Position numbers and translations under genes: made by a program. A model generated the notes under the pieces. That model had not been told where the DNA came from and did no database searches. It saw only the letters and a list, made by a program, of their open reading frames with translations. Shown piece by piece: positions 17,746 through 29,894 of a stretch of DNA of 64,000 nucleotides (its first letter is position 1; each line of letters begins with the position of its first letter). Source of the DNA: Wolfiporia cocos (Eukaryota; Basidiomycota; Agaricomycetes; Polyporales; Phaeolaceae); assembly GCA_029448655.1 (NCBI GenBank), contig JACCLO010000006.1, positions 1,240,001 to 1,304,000 of the forward strand, read 5' to 3'.

Positions 17746-18244
17746 CGCTAGGGCTGCCGGTAGTGTACTTAATCCGGGCGCGAGCAGAGTGGATCACCAC
17801 CAGTTTGTAACCCACCTACGTTCACTATCCTACAAAGGCCCTGCGGCCACGGAATTTCCACAAACAGTGACACCATGATGCAGGACGTGACCGCACGAAG
17901 ATATGTTCTAATTCATGCTGACGCGCTGGCGCTAACTTTCAATCCCTATATCCAGCTAAGTAGCTTTGGCTCGCATCAGTTTCTGAACGTAGTGGATATC
18001 ATCGAGGACAATTGACTATACGGACCAGTGATTTTGCAGTTAATACCAGCATGTCTAATTCCTGCCTATGCGCGCTGCATGGGACATTACGGCATTGATA
18101 TGAGTCATGACCTCGTGAGCGCACGGAAGAACGGTCAATCAATTGGCGGGAAGCTGAGTTTCTATTGATGAATGTATATAAGTATGAGCACGCTCGTGTG
18201 CTTGTGTAGTACACACTGTCGATCTCACCCAGAGCATTCGAAGT
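17746..18244. other. intergenic, promoter side of the first reductase gene
   Basis: No gene is visible. GTATATAAGTATGAGC at about 18174-18189 is a good TATA box some 60 bases before the ATG at 18245. Nothing else was recognised. Confidence 0.4.
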
Positions 18245-19420
18245 ATGCCCACAGTCTCATCGGGAAAGGTGCTTGTCACCGGGGCTAACGGCTATGTCGC
18301 GTCCTGGGTTGTGCGCACATTGCTCGAGCAAGGTTATTCAGTGCGAGCCACTGTTCGTTCGGAGAGCAAGGCATCTCACCTGCGCACAATCTTCTCTGCT
18401 TATGGCGATAAGCTGGAATTCGCCATTGTAGAGGATATGGTCAAGGCATGGCTACCCGATGGCGCAAAATATATCATATCTGACGCGCAGTAGCCAGGGG
18501 CTTTCGATGATGCAGTCAAAGGCGTGGATGCTATCGAACATGTGGCATCACCCTGCCAAACCCAAGCAGACGACCCGGATGAATTGATTGTGCCTGCAGT
18601 GAACGGTGTCTTGCACGTTCTAGAGTCTGCACGGGATTATGGAGCCTCCGTGAAGCGCATCGTCATGACCTCGTCCTGCGCGGCGATCTTCGAATGGCAC
18701 GCCACGCCACGCGTATTCACCGAGGCCGATTGGAATGAGCAAACCCTTTCTGACGTTAAGCTGAACGGCCGGGGTGCAGATCAGCTGAGCAAATACATGG
18801 CGAGCAAAGTATTGGCGGAGCGTGCGGCATGGGACTTCGTCAGCAAGCACAAGGGCGAGATCGGTTGGGAGCTTGTCGTGTTGAATCCGCCTTGGATATT
18901 CGGTCCGGTCATTTCTGAAGCAAAGAACGCTGAATCAATGACTTCGAGCATGAACGTTTGGTACCAAGTCGTTCTACAGAACGCAAATAATACCAGGACC
19001 GAGGGGTGAGCAAAGCCATGGACATCCTATGATAGACATGACACTTATAATCCATGCAGTGGCGTATGGATTGACGTACGCGATCTCGCTGAGGCGCATG
19101 TCCTTGCTATCAAGAAGCCAGAGCCTGCAAACAACAGGATCATTGTAGCACAGGGACCGTTCAAGTGGCAGGACTGGGGTGAGTACTCCCCATTTGTTCA
19201 TATGACGTAGTCGCAAATAACATGTACTCTAGTCGTTGCGGCAAGCAAGTGTGGCGTGAAGACATCTGCCATCGATGACACTAACGATCCTTCCAATGCC
19301 GGGGCCTCGATCACCTTCGATACCTCTAAAGCGGCGAGTTTGCTGGGATTGAAGTATCGCACAATCCAGGAGAGCGCATTCGATATTATCGAGGAATTTA
19401 GGAGGAGAGAATGGCTGTGA
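18245..19420 (+). CDS. extended SDR NAD(P)H-dependent aldehyde/ketone reductase, copy 1
   Basis: Exons 18245-18445, 18494-19005, 19060-19178 and 19233-19420 give 339 aa. The N-terminus has the cofactor motif LVTGANGYVASWV, the centre TSSC and the catalytic YMASK (Tyr-x3-Lys), and the C-terminus ends in a conserved helical cap. The family (dihydroflavonol-4-reductase, cinnamoyl-CoA reductase, yeast-type aldehyde reductase II) reduces aldehydes or ketones with NAD(P)H in the cytosol; the substrate here is unknown. The first intron starts with GC (AAG/GCATGG) at exactly the position where all paralogues have GT, so it is a GC-AG intron. It is the first of four intact copies in the window. Confidence 0.85.
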
Positions 19421-19584
19421 ATTGATATTGCGGGGATCAGGGATATTGGAAGGAACATCAATGGCATGCTGAATCGTGCTTAGGGCCCGAATTCGCCACA
19501 GATAGAGTTGAACGTGATGAATGAGCCTGGTTTTGTGATCACTGTGTGAGACTCAAGGCGGGCACGCTGAGTGGCCGTGATCGG

Positions 19585-20698
19585 CACGCGCGTTGCTCGA
19601 GCAAGGTTACTCGATTAGAGCGACACTACGGTCAGAGGCCAAGTCAGAGCATCTGCGCAAGCTGTTCGCCTCTTATGGCAACAAACTCGATTTCGTGGTC
19701 GTCGAGGATATAACCAAGGTAGGTAATGCAATACTGTAGTGGAAGGCGGCCTGGATGACAGAACGTAGGAAGAGCATTCGACGATGCGGTGAAAGGCGTG
19801 AATACAATCGAGCATACTGCTTCTCCCTTCCATTTCAACGCAGAAGACCCTCAAGAAATCGTCGAGCCCGCCGTACAAGGCACACTACGCATCCTCGAGT
19901 CTGCTCTTGCTCATGGCCGCTCCGTCAAGGGCGTGATTATTACTTCTTCGTGAGCAGCCATCATTGAGTTGCTCGATACCCCCGGGTATTCACAGAGTCT
20001 AATTGGAACGAGAAGTCGGTCACGGAGATCAAAGAGAAAGGTCGAGCAGCGAGCGGGCGTGGCAAATATTTCGCTAGTAAAACGCTGGCGGAACGGGCAG
20101 CATGGCAGTTCGTCGAGAAGCACAAAGGCGAGACGAAGTGGGACCTCGTCGTACTCAACCCGCCGTACGTTTTCGGACCTGTCATCCACGAAGTCTGCAG
20201 CCCGGACGTTTTGAACGAGAGCACGTACAATTGGTTCCATGCCGTATTCAAGAATATATACGAACCGAAGGACCTGGGCATCATTGTGTAAGTCTATGTC
20301 ACCGCGAAAAAGAAGCACGCTAATCCTTCCCTTGATAGACAGTCATGGATCGACGTGCGGGACTTGGCGGATGCTCATGTCCTCGCTTTGCAGAAGGAAG
20401 AAGCGGCGGGGAATCGGATAATCGTTGCTGAGTGTATATAGAAGTGGCAAGACTGGGGTGAGTCGACTACACCCTGGCCAGGATGTGGCAGAATGCTGAA
20501 TTCTCAGTAGTTAATGCCGCACGCATCTGTGGCGTGAAGACGTCCAACAGTGACGATTCCTACGATGCCACGAAGGCGATCCACTATGTCGCGTTTGACA
20601 CAACTCAAGCCAAGCAGTTGTTAGGAATGAAGTACCGCTCCCGCCAGCAATGCACTGCGGACGTTATCGAGGACTTCAAAGCGAGGAGCCGGATTTAG
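19585..20698 (+). pseudogene. SDR reductase pseudogene, copy 2
   Basis: The four-exon plan is recognisable (first exon ending VVEDITK, last exon 20508-20698 ending at TAG), but the first about 20 codons with the start and the GxxGxxG motif are missing. TSSC has become TSS-stop (TGA near 19952), one C is missing in the run ACCCCCGGG (near 19980), and exon 3 has an in-frame TAG (near 20440). YFASK and the rest of the core are otherwise intact, so the inactivation looks recent. It lies 160 bp downstream of copy 1 in the same orientation. Confidence 0.85.
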
Positions 20699-22985
20699 CG
20701 GGTTCGTTCATGATGCGATGGTGTAGCTGTGCGATGTGAGATATATATGGTATGTGCAAAAAAAGTATAGATCATGCAGATGAATGGATACAAGAGCTCA
20801 GAACGCTTGCATAGTAGCCGTTGCCAAAACGCTCTAACATATCGGAGGAAATCTCGTCGTGTGGATTTGACCATGCTATGGTGACCGCGCTGGAGGTAAA
20901 TCATCTTGCACAAGATCAAATTACACCACAGAATAATCGATCTGTGTAGAATGATTGACGCTAGCAGAAGTGAGACGTTGTATCGTCCAGCAAAGAGGTC
21001 ACGGTTAGACTCGGAGAAGCCAGATTCAGTGTCCACACGATTTCAACGACAGAAAGATTCGACGGTCAAACATCCAAAGTTAACACAAGCCGTTGTTAAA
21101 AGGTCATATTTCAAGCCATGCCGGCTTCAGCAGTGTGATTTAATTACCTTCGACTGACAAGGAGAAGGTTGACTTGTCAAAATTGAAGCCAGTTTCGACC
21201 AACAGACGCCCATACGCACGTGTGTGCTTGATGACGACGGTTCGACTCCCACAGAGCGCATACATGGCATTCTATAATCACCACTTTGAGAAATGTTGCT
21301 ATGCCTATATTTTGTCTCATTCAGTGTTTAAGCTTGCTTGTAGTATATTCCTTCTCCAGGGTGGAGACTTAATCATTTAGTGCGTGGCACTTGGTGCGCC
21401 ACAGTCTATCAGTAGGCGCCGCAGTGATGTGCATTGCCGCGACGCCAGAACACAGCTGCGCACCAGCTTCCCTGCGAAGATCGCTGCCCGTTTCGCATAC
21501 CATCTGGTGCAATGAGCGGACCAACGCATACGGATACGCGTAGGTCGCTTAGATATGACGCCCTACTGTCGTGTTCCCTCCCGCCTCGATCCGCTGTCAC
21601 CTCCCTCACCAGATGTGCTGGTCAAGCGGCCACGCTTCTAGTATATTCAGTGTACGTACTGCTTTGCCGGTTTGGAGACTCATTCCATAGTGTTGGGATT
21701 GCTGAATGGTTGTGACCTTCAGTCACTTCGGACTTGACGCTGTTATGTCTAGTAGATACAGCACTGTATGATTTACATAAAAAAATCACTATCCCTCTTG
21801 CCGTAGCCATCACGGATGTCCTAGTTGTGAAATGGTACAATAGAGTGCATGAACGCATTCAGGCGAAGGTCAAGCGCCAATGCCAGTTGGCACTTCCTCG
21901 TGATGGAATATAAGCCACAATCACACTCTGATCGTAGACTCAAGTGAGCTCGTCAATCAGACAACGGTGCTGCCCGAATCTGGCAAGCTGATGGCGCCGT
22001 CGATAACAGTTGCTGATTATAATTACCTTCCATCCCCATTGTTTCCTGCTTTCCGCTCGCATGAACACTCGATGATATCTTAGATCGGTGAACTGTCGTG
22101 AGTATCGCGCCTATGCTGTGGCGGCTTTTGCAGTCACTGCAATCCGCACACGAACTCTCCTTCTGCGCGCCCACATAAGTCTTCTAAAAGGAGGTATATC
22201 ACTTCGTCACGTCTCGACTATTCGACGTTCGCAAAAGCCCGTCCGTTTTCCATGATGTATTGTTGGTGTGTACAGAGGAGGATGAACCCGTACAGTAGCT
22301 AAGCTTATCGACGCTCCGCTTTGTTAGGCATGCAACGACTTTCACTCACGATCGCTGTATCAAGTTTGATCACATCTATTGCAATTCTTTGATGCAAGAC
22401 ACAGGATAATCGAATATGATATTCGATCGGAAATAGCTGTAGCAGTGATACCTATGCCTGCCCCATAGAAGCTACTACAAACAATGTACTTCCGACTCGA
22501 TGGACTGGCCAGGTTCATTTCGTGCCACAGCGTCATGCACATGTGATAGGAAGTCTGTTGCATATCGCTGATCGATGTAGCCTCACGGCCAAGGTGAGGC
22601 GTCGACATTACAATAGGATTACTTCATGCATTCGAAGCCGACAAATGATCTCTGGATTGCCACGGACCAATCAGACGCTTTACATCACAAAGCGAGATTA
22701 CAGTAGGCGTGAAAGACTAAGCCTCAGGATTCTTAATATTCATTTGCAGTTCTTCACTGATGAGAGGGTGGTGCGAAGATCACTTCCGCTCGTTCATCAA
22801 ACGCATGTGAACCTAGAGCCTTCATTCGACTGATCAAGGGCCGCATCCTCGTTCGGTCGCTGAGTATCCAGTAGCACACCGGATATTCTGCATAACCAAT
22901 GAAGCGCGCACGTTTACAACGCGATATCGGCGTGCTCTGGTCGCTGCGCATATATGCCCCGAGGATATTGAACAGCATTGTCGGG
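20699..22985. other. 2.3-kb region without a recognisable gene
   Basis: Only short ORFs are present, none with a domain or a plausible exon chain that I could build. AT content is higher than in the genes. No repeat with clear ends was found. Confidence 0.35.
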
Positions 22986-22993
22986 CATATAAG
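22986..22993 (+). promoter_or_regulatory. TATA box of the small cysteine-peptide gene
   Basis: CATATAAGAGC lies about 70 bases before the ATG at 23063. The same CATATAAGAGC occurs at the same kind of distance before the paralogous gene at 32649-32806, so it is likely a conserved core promoter. Confidence 0.6.
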
Positions 22994-23062
22994 AGCGTTG
23001 GCCTACCGTCGATTTTCTTCAGCCCTCGACTACATCTCAATCGACTCATCTATCCAATCGAC

Positions 23063-23221
23063 ATGTCTGTCAGTACATCTTTCTTTGTTCTATCATTCTG
23101 ACACGAGGCATTGATTATCGTTTCCCAACAGGACACTGCACAGTGCGCTAACACGCAGGCCAACGGCGGCACCTGCTCATGGCCGACATGCGGCTGCGCT
23201 GAGCCGCCAAAGGGCAAGTGA
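23063..23221 (+). CDS. 31-residue cysteine-containing peptide, copy A
   Basis: Exon 1 is only ATG TCT (23063-23068). A 63-bp intron (GTCAGT...CAACAG, 23069-23131) follows, and exon 2 is 23132-23221, ending TGA. The peptide has Cys at positions 7, 17, 22 and 24 (C-x9-C-x4-C-x-C) in the context GGTCSWPTCGCAEPP, ends in lysines, and has no signal peptide. A second copy with the same gene structure and 27 of 31 identical residues lies at 32649-32806, which argues strongly that it is real. I do not recognise the family. A metal-binding, metallothionein-like role is possible, but the Trp and the low Cys count are unusual for that. Confidence 0.65.
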
Positions 23222-24189
23222 ATTGGGACCTTGTTCTGCAGGTACGCGCAGGATCTTCTTGCCTCCAGGAGTTTCTGAGACTGATGAGGTGAGCGCAGGC
23301 ATACCCGCCAAATCGACTACGTTCCCCGAGAGCAGGAGCTAGACTGATATGATGCTTGGTCATGTCGTGTTATAATGTCTGCAAACAACGGATGATCGGA
23401 AAGCTACTCATCTGAGGAGACCGCAGATGGGTCCGATTTGAGCCTAAGACACAAGGTGACGACATGGACCGTGATAGATTACCTGAGTTTAAGAGATCCG
23501 AGGATCTGGCAGTGATCTGAAAATTTCAGCAGCGATCTGGGCATATGGGCTGCGGCTTGAAGGGCTGCATCAGCATCGGAATGACGTGACGCTGCTGCCT
23601 GATGCAAAGTGACCAAATACGTTTGATATGGCGCCCGCTTCGTTCAGGTGGACGTTTTGAAAGAGTAAATCCACCGCGCACATTGCATCCGACCGTCAGG
23701 AGACACTCCAAGTGTTCCGCACAATGGCGCCCCTGCCACAATGTTGGTTGAGATGAGTGTCATCTGATAAAACCATCCCACTCACCGGTGAATTTATGTC
23801 GAAAAGCACTCTCGCGGGGCAAATACACGAGAATAAATACAACGAGCGATGTATTGTACCCTCTATGAACATACATCGCATCTAAGACACATGGCATGCC
23901 GCAAACGTATACGATAGTTAACGGGGCCGGTAGCAAACATAATAGGTCGGAAGACGATGACGATTAAAGGGGTTACGGGAGAGGGGTGTCATGCGGGTCA
24001 TAGTTCATCAATGCTAGGATTAGATCGTCACAAATACAGGTGGAACATAGCCGAAGAGAATACACGATATGCTGAGTGTGCAGGTTGAATTGTCGATCCT
24101 TGCTTTGTTTATATGCGAATATACAGCGCCATGTCCACGCGCTGCCTCCCTCATCCACCGGAAACGAATAAGGATACCAGCACGTACCC
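23222..24189. other. region without a recognisable gene
   Basis: This lies between the small peptide gene and the 3' end of the T6P synthase gene. Short ORFs only; nothing recognised. Confidence 0.35.
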
Positions 24190-26394
24190 CTATGCGCTCG
24201 CAGTCACGGCCGGCGCGTTGGATGGTGGCGTCATCGGCACAGTGCCATTCACGAGGAGGCTACCCTTCAGGTCTTCGCGCTTCAGGAACAGCTCGGCTTG
24301 ACCGCCCTTCTGCTGGACAGCGGGTTCCACCTCAGGCGTTCGCAACTTGGTCATCTCCCCGACGAAAGACGTGCCCCAGAACGCTGCCGAGTACTTGTTG
24401 ACATACTACATAATATAATCAGATGGCTATTTTAAGTGATGAAACAATACGTACTTTGAACAGTTTTCTGTGGTTCTCTGCTCGTGACTCAGGATCCATT
24501 GTGACCGCCTCAAAGATCGCATCAGCGACCTGCTGCGAGTCCCAGGGGTTGACGACGAGACTGCCGTTCAGGCTCTGCGCCGCACCGGCAAACTCGGACA
24601 GGATCATGACACCTTGTCTCTCCTGCTGGCATGCAATGTACTCATACGATACCTTCCTCGGTAGTGAGCCATCAAGACATACGGGAGAACCGGGATGCGC
24701 ACCAAGTTCATACCGTCCCTCGTCGAGCTGACCAAGCATACGTCACTGACGGCATACAGCGCACATAGCTCGTCGAACGGCAAGCTCTTGTGCATGAAGT
24801 GGATCGGAACGAAGTCGACCGTCCCGAAGCGGCCGTTGATCCGGCCCACGAGCTCGTTGACCGTCGCACGCAGATTCTGGTACTCCTCGACGTCCTGGCG
24901 CGACGGCACGGCGAGCTGCGCGAGGACGACCTTGCCGATCCACTCGGGGTGCTGGCTTAGGAAGAGCTCGAGCGCATGCAGCTTCTGCGGCACGCCCTTG
25001 ATGTAGTCGAGCCGGTCGACGCCAACGATCACCTTGACGTCACCAAAGCGTGACTGAAGCTGCTGGATGCGCTTCTGCACGCTTTCCTTCTTCAAGTTCT
25101 ATTTTCCAGTGAGTATGAGCGTGCGCCGGTTATGATGGGTGCAGCTCACCTCGATAAACGACGTTGGGTCGATTCCAATCGGGAACGTTCCCACATGGGC
25201 GAGGCGCCCTTCGAACTCCACACCGTTCGGCATGGTTGGGAGGGCCAGGATACGTGTGCATGACGACAGGAAATGCCGCGCGTAGTCATACGTGTGGAAA
25301 CCAATGAGGTCTGAGTAGAGGATCCCCAACAAGATTTCGCGCCGGACGGGGAGAATTCTGCCCAATGGTCATGATGAGTTTTGGGGGACAGACGCAGCAG
25401 TCGAGAAGACGGAGATAGCACGTCGCAGCAGCACACTTCAACCGGATAAGTCGAAGATGATAGCCGCAGTCTAAAGTCTATGCTAGCGTGAGCCGACTCC
25501 ACGTTCTTCGATTCGCGCTATGCGTTTACATCTTTGCCTCGCGCGCGCAGTCCAGCTTCCTCGCGACAGCGACAAAAATTGCAAGACGAGTGATCGGAGA
25601 ACTCACCTGTAGATTTCGCTAGATGGGAAGGGCGTGTGCAGGAAGAAGCCGATCTTTACGTCCGGCACACGTGGAGGAGGGACCTCGTCAGCGTCAATGC
25701 CCTCAAGAATGTGCTCGATTTCAATGCTCGTCGTCTCGCCCACATTTTGGGGGCCGTCGAGGAGCGTGCGAAGGAACATGGGAAGGAGCATTAGGTGGTA
25801 GTCCTGCACCCACACCATAGAACCCGGCTTGATCTGCTGCAAGATAGCGTGCGCGAATGCCATGTTCGCCTGCCGGTATGCCAGCCAGTTCTCCTCGTCA
25901 AAGTTCATCTCGCCAGGGTGGTAGTGGAAGAGGGGCCAGAGGATGGAGTTACTGAAGCCGTTGTAATGTCTGTCGGCGACATCGTCATCGAGGTAGACAG
26001 CCTGGCAGGAGTACTCCTCCATGAGTCGTTTATCAACGATCGGGCGATCTTTGGGCGGAATGAAGAAACCCGGCCAGCCGATCCAGGTGAAGGACATGGA
26101 CTTTTTGCAGCCAGAGAGCGCGGAGACGAGTCCGCCAGAGGACATCTTGAAGTGGTATTCGCCTGAGGCATCCTTTGTTATGGTAACGGGAAGTCGATTT
26201 GAGACGACGATGAAGTGTCCCTGTTCGACGTCGAGCTCGGGGACACTAGTCGAAGTAGGGGAGAGCAGCTCTGAGGTGCTGCTCGAGACAGATGGGCGGG
26301 CCATGACGGAAGCTGCTGCGGTCGACGGTGAGGACGAGTACAGGAGCGGCGGTGGCAGTTGCCTGCGACGAGGAAGAGGGAAGACGAATTGCAC
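24190..26394 (-). CDS. TPS1: alpha,alpha-trehalose-phosphate synthase (UDP-forming)
   Basis: Exons 26394-25607, 25357-25150, 25098-24703, 24652-24455 and 24405-24190 give 601 aa. It is a GT20 glycosyltransferase that joins UDP-glucose and glucose-6-phosphate into trehalose-6-phosphate in the cytosol, the first step of trehalose synthesis for stress protection and spore reserves. Visible hallmarks: SNRLPVT near the N-terminus, WIGWPG, VQDYHLMLLP, FFLHTPFPSSEIYR, VDRLDYIKGVPQKL, STRDGMNLV split by an intron after Leu, SEFAGAAQSLNGSLVVNPWD. There is no phosphatase domain. The N-terminal 60 residues are low-complexity, so the second Met (26304) is an alternative start. The first intron (249 bp) is long for this window. 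Confidence 0.92.
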
Positions 26395-28101
26395 GACGCG
26401 ACTGCTCGCGCGGGGTTAAGTATCTGGCTCTTGGGCAGGCGAAACGGAGGAGTTATAGATGATGTCACGCGTGCGGAAAGAACCGTCAGAATTTTCCAGT
26501 AAATTCCCTCCAGCATCTGATATCCCGGAAATGGACATTGAAATATTGTTAGCGTACTTATCCAGGAAGTAATTTCACCGCCAAGTATACGCGATCTGTC
26601 ACATTCGCCTGTTTTGCTGCGCGATGCTTAGCCGTTGCACGGTCTCCTCTCCATTGGACGCTAGGCTAGCTTGACTGGGGGCGCTGGCACCTCATGCTTG
26701 TGTTGATATTAGGTATTCGGAGCCATTCGCTAGTCTCGAATGACGAGGGGATCGCGCAGACGATTGCCCAGGTTGGACATCGCAGGCGCGCCCACGACCC
26801 ATGACCGGCCCGTAAACCTCGTTCAGGAATACAGACTCAACGATAGAGCGTACGAGGCTGCTTAGAATTGACGGCATTAGTTCGGAGAGTACAAAAGGCT
26901 CGACGCGTCCGCAACGAGTCCGTTGTCCCGGAGGACAAGTCCAGATTCCGTGGCGAACTTGGTCTTGCTACGTCCTATGCTGCGGAAAATCCTGCTATGA
27001 TCTCTCGATTTGGGCCGCTGGATGGCTGTGCGACTTACGAAAGCTCTCCTACGAGACTGGCTTGTTGAGGCTGATGAGCATGCTCTTGCTCGGTGAATTC
27101 GAAGTTGCTCGTGACATTAAGCTGGGTCGCCTTAATTTTGACTCGCCGTCGGTCATTGCCTTCGCCGTAGTGCCGGTTTCTCTCGTTTCCACACCTTTGT
27201 CCATGGGAGCAACCAGCTGTCTCTTTTGAAGTCAAGCTGCTGTCGACAAATACCGGATTGCTATCTGTATTTCAGCTGACTGACATGACTACAACTGTCC
27301 TTGTAGGGTGGTATGTTCAGACATCTGATGGCGACTTGCTCTCGAAGGTGATTATCTCGTTAGTGCTCTTTGATCAAACCTGGACTGGTTTCGAGTGGGA
27401 TCGAGGGTTATTTGACGATGTTATGCCGCTAACAACGCATTCTATGAGAAGGAAGCCCACACATTCGCACTTATCATGAGGGTCAGTCTGTCGTAAGTCC
27501 CCTATCAGTGCAGCCGCTGCATTGACTGCGACGGCCCATGTATGCTTTCCAGAACTATGCTATCGTATTATCTTCAGCCTAGATCGATGGAATCGAGGGC
27601 CCTTCCGTTCCGGGAATCTTGCCAAACTCATCGGGGGACATATAATATCCCCTCTAAGGCCGAGCTGACTCGTCTGAAAGATAGAGCAGTGTCCTAACCC
27701 TAACGTTACTCTGAATGTTGCGACATACTTGAGTACGTCTCTACATAGCACTGATGGCCACGATTACAATAATATACGCGGCGACAGCCCACAAGCCTAA
27801 GACACCGGTCTTTCAAGTAGTAATCAACTTGACTCATTGGATCCACATCCAACACCGAAGCCAAGTCCATAAGTAAGACATCTGGTGGTGTTCATATGTC
27901 CTCGCATGCGTTCTGGCGAACTGTCCCTCGGACGTCGCGCATATTAATACACCGACAGCCGCTTCCGCGCCGATCTGACAAAGACGAACCGTTATAAGGA
28001 TCGTCGATTTCCACGGAAGGGCTCCCGCAACTCCCGCTCACCCTCGTTTCTCAGCTTACACCTGAACCCATACGCACTACTGCGCAGAGCCGCTGATCAT
28101 T
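26395..28101. other. 1.7-kb intergenic region without a recognisable gene
   Basis: It separates the divergently placed T6P synthase and reductase copy 3, so both promoters should lie here. Short ORFs have no recognisable product. Confidence 0.35.
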
Positions 28102-29304
28102 ATGCCCGCTGTTACTACAGGCAAAGTGCTCGTCACCGGAGCTAATGGCTTCATCGCGATGTGGGTTGTGCGCACGTTGCTCGAGCAGGGTTACACAGTC
28201 AGAGGGACGGTGCGTTCCGAGAGCAAGGCAGCGCATCTCCGTCAGGTCTTCGCTACGTACAGCGATAAGCTCGAGATCTTGATCGTCGAAGACATTACCA
28301 AGGTGCGTGCCGATTCATATTGCAATCGACTCGAGTGAAGCTCATGGCATTTTATGATAACCCCATTAGGAGGGAGCGTTCGACGAGGCGGTACAGGGCG
28401 TAGACGCGGTCGAGCACACTGCGTCACCGTTCCACTTCAAGGCGGACGACCCGGATGAGCTGATCGTCCCCGCGGTGCACGGCACGACGCGCGTACTCGA
28501 GTCTGTGCGGACGCACGGTACAAGCGTGCGGCGCGTCGTCGTGACGTCGTCCTGCGCGTCCGTGATGCAGCTGCAGCCGGAGCCGCGGGTGTTCTCCGAG
28601 GTGGACTGGAACGACGCGGCGATTGCAGAGGTGCGCGCAAAGGGCCGCGCCGCGCCGCAGCCCGCCAAGTACCGGGCGAGCAAGACGCTCGCGGAGCGGG
28701 CGGCATGGGAGTTCATGGAGCGCAACAAGGGCAGCATCGGCTTTGACCTCGTTGTGCTCAACCCGCCATACGTGTTCGGCCCGGCTATCCATGAGGTTGG
28801 CGCGCCGGAGGCGCTAAACGAGAGCATGCACGACTGGTTCCACACGGTGTTCAAGGGATCGAAGACGGCCACGCAGCTGTCGAGCGTTGGGTAGAATCAA
28901 ATGTCCGGACGACGTGAGCTCTGCTGATTTGGTGCATGTAGATCGAGCTGGATTGACGTGCGCGATCTGGCGGAGGCACACACGCTGGCACTGAAGAGAG
29001 AAGAGGCCGGCGGTGAGCGGATTATCGTCTCCGAGGGTGCATTCATGTGGCAGGACTGGGGTGCGTCATTAGGAGCTTCCGAGTGCTATTGACTTGTCTC
29101 ATCTACAAATACCTAGTGAATGCTGCGCGGGTCCACGGCGCCAATGTCCCTGCAGGCGACGAATCCTACGATCACGCCAAGGCTGTGCACTCCCTCAGAT
29201 ACGATACTTCCAAGGCTGCCAGACTACTCGGGCTGAAGTATCGCTCGATCAAGGAGAGTGCCAAAGATATGTTCGAGGACTTTAAGGCGAGGGGCTGGGT
29301 TTGA
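28102..29304 (+). CDS. extended SDR NAD(P)H-dependent aldehyde/ketone reductase, copy 3
   Basis: Exons 28102-28302, 28370-28890, 28942-29060 and 29117-29304 give 342 aa with GT-AG introns at the same positions and phases (0, 2, 1) as its paralogues. Cofactor motif LVTGANGFIAMWV, TSSC, catalytic YRASK followed by TLAERAAWEF, and VLNPPYVFGP are all intact. The second exon is notably GC-rich compared with the other copies. It should be an active cytosolic reductase of unknown substrate. Confidence 0.88.
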
Positions 29305-29550
29305 AGTGGCCCAACACTTATGAATGGAAATCGCGAATATGAAAATTTCTATATTTCGGCATGACGCTATGTTTATAGATATGTTGAACTGTTATGTCGT
29401 AAAGCTATTGTTCTCGCACGACGCAGTGGTCTTCCCTTGTAGAGGACTCACAATCTGGCAATATCCGTGGTTTGAGACATCGGGTCGAATTATTGCTTTC
29501 GCGAGCTTGAAAGTGGTGCGCGTCACTGCAGGAGAAGATTTACAATATAC

Positions 29551-29739
29551 TAACGCCGGACCCCTTCTGCACAATGGACCCCTTCCCGTCTGCACAATCG
29601 ATTCTGCAGAGGCAACAATGCATCGAAAAATATTGTGTGGATGCTAGACATGTAGACGAAGATTTCTGTATCATTTTCCTTGACACTCCTGATTTATGTC
29701 GTTATACAAAATCGATTGTGCAGAAGTGGTCCGGCGTTA
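29551..29739. mobile_element. 189-bp MITE-like element
   Basis: The left end TAACGCCGGACCCCTTCTGC is the reverse complement, with few changes, of the right end GTGGTCCGGCGTTA, and CTGCACAATCGATT recurs in inverted form further in. It has no coding capacity. It lies 155 bp upstream of the RFC5 start codon and so inside its promoter region. Confidence 0.6.
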
Positions 29740-29894
29740 AGTATTGGAATCGTGCCCGATGCGCTGATCTAATATATGGTAAACGCGTTATGTCACGCGT
29801 TTTGTCACATTCGCGGTTGTTTTGCCGCCGCAGCTGACACCCTTCGTCCACTCCTCTCTGCCGTTCGTTTTCCCTTCTGCCTCTCTCGACCGTC

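Noticed and set aside
23063..23221. The peptide as a plant-cyclotide or mushroom MSDIN-type precursor (it contains CSWPxC and starts MSD).
   Set aside because: Only four Cys, no leader-core-follower layout with the flanking Pro residues of MSDIN precursors, and a different intron position. The likeness is too short to mean relationship.
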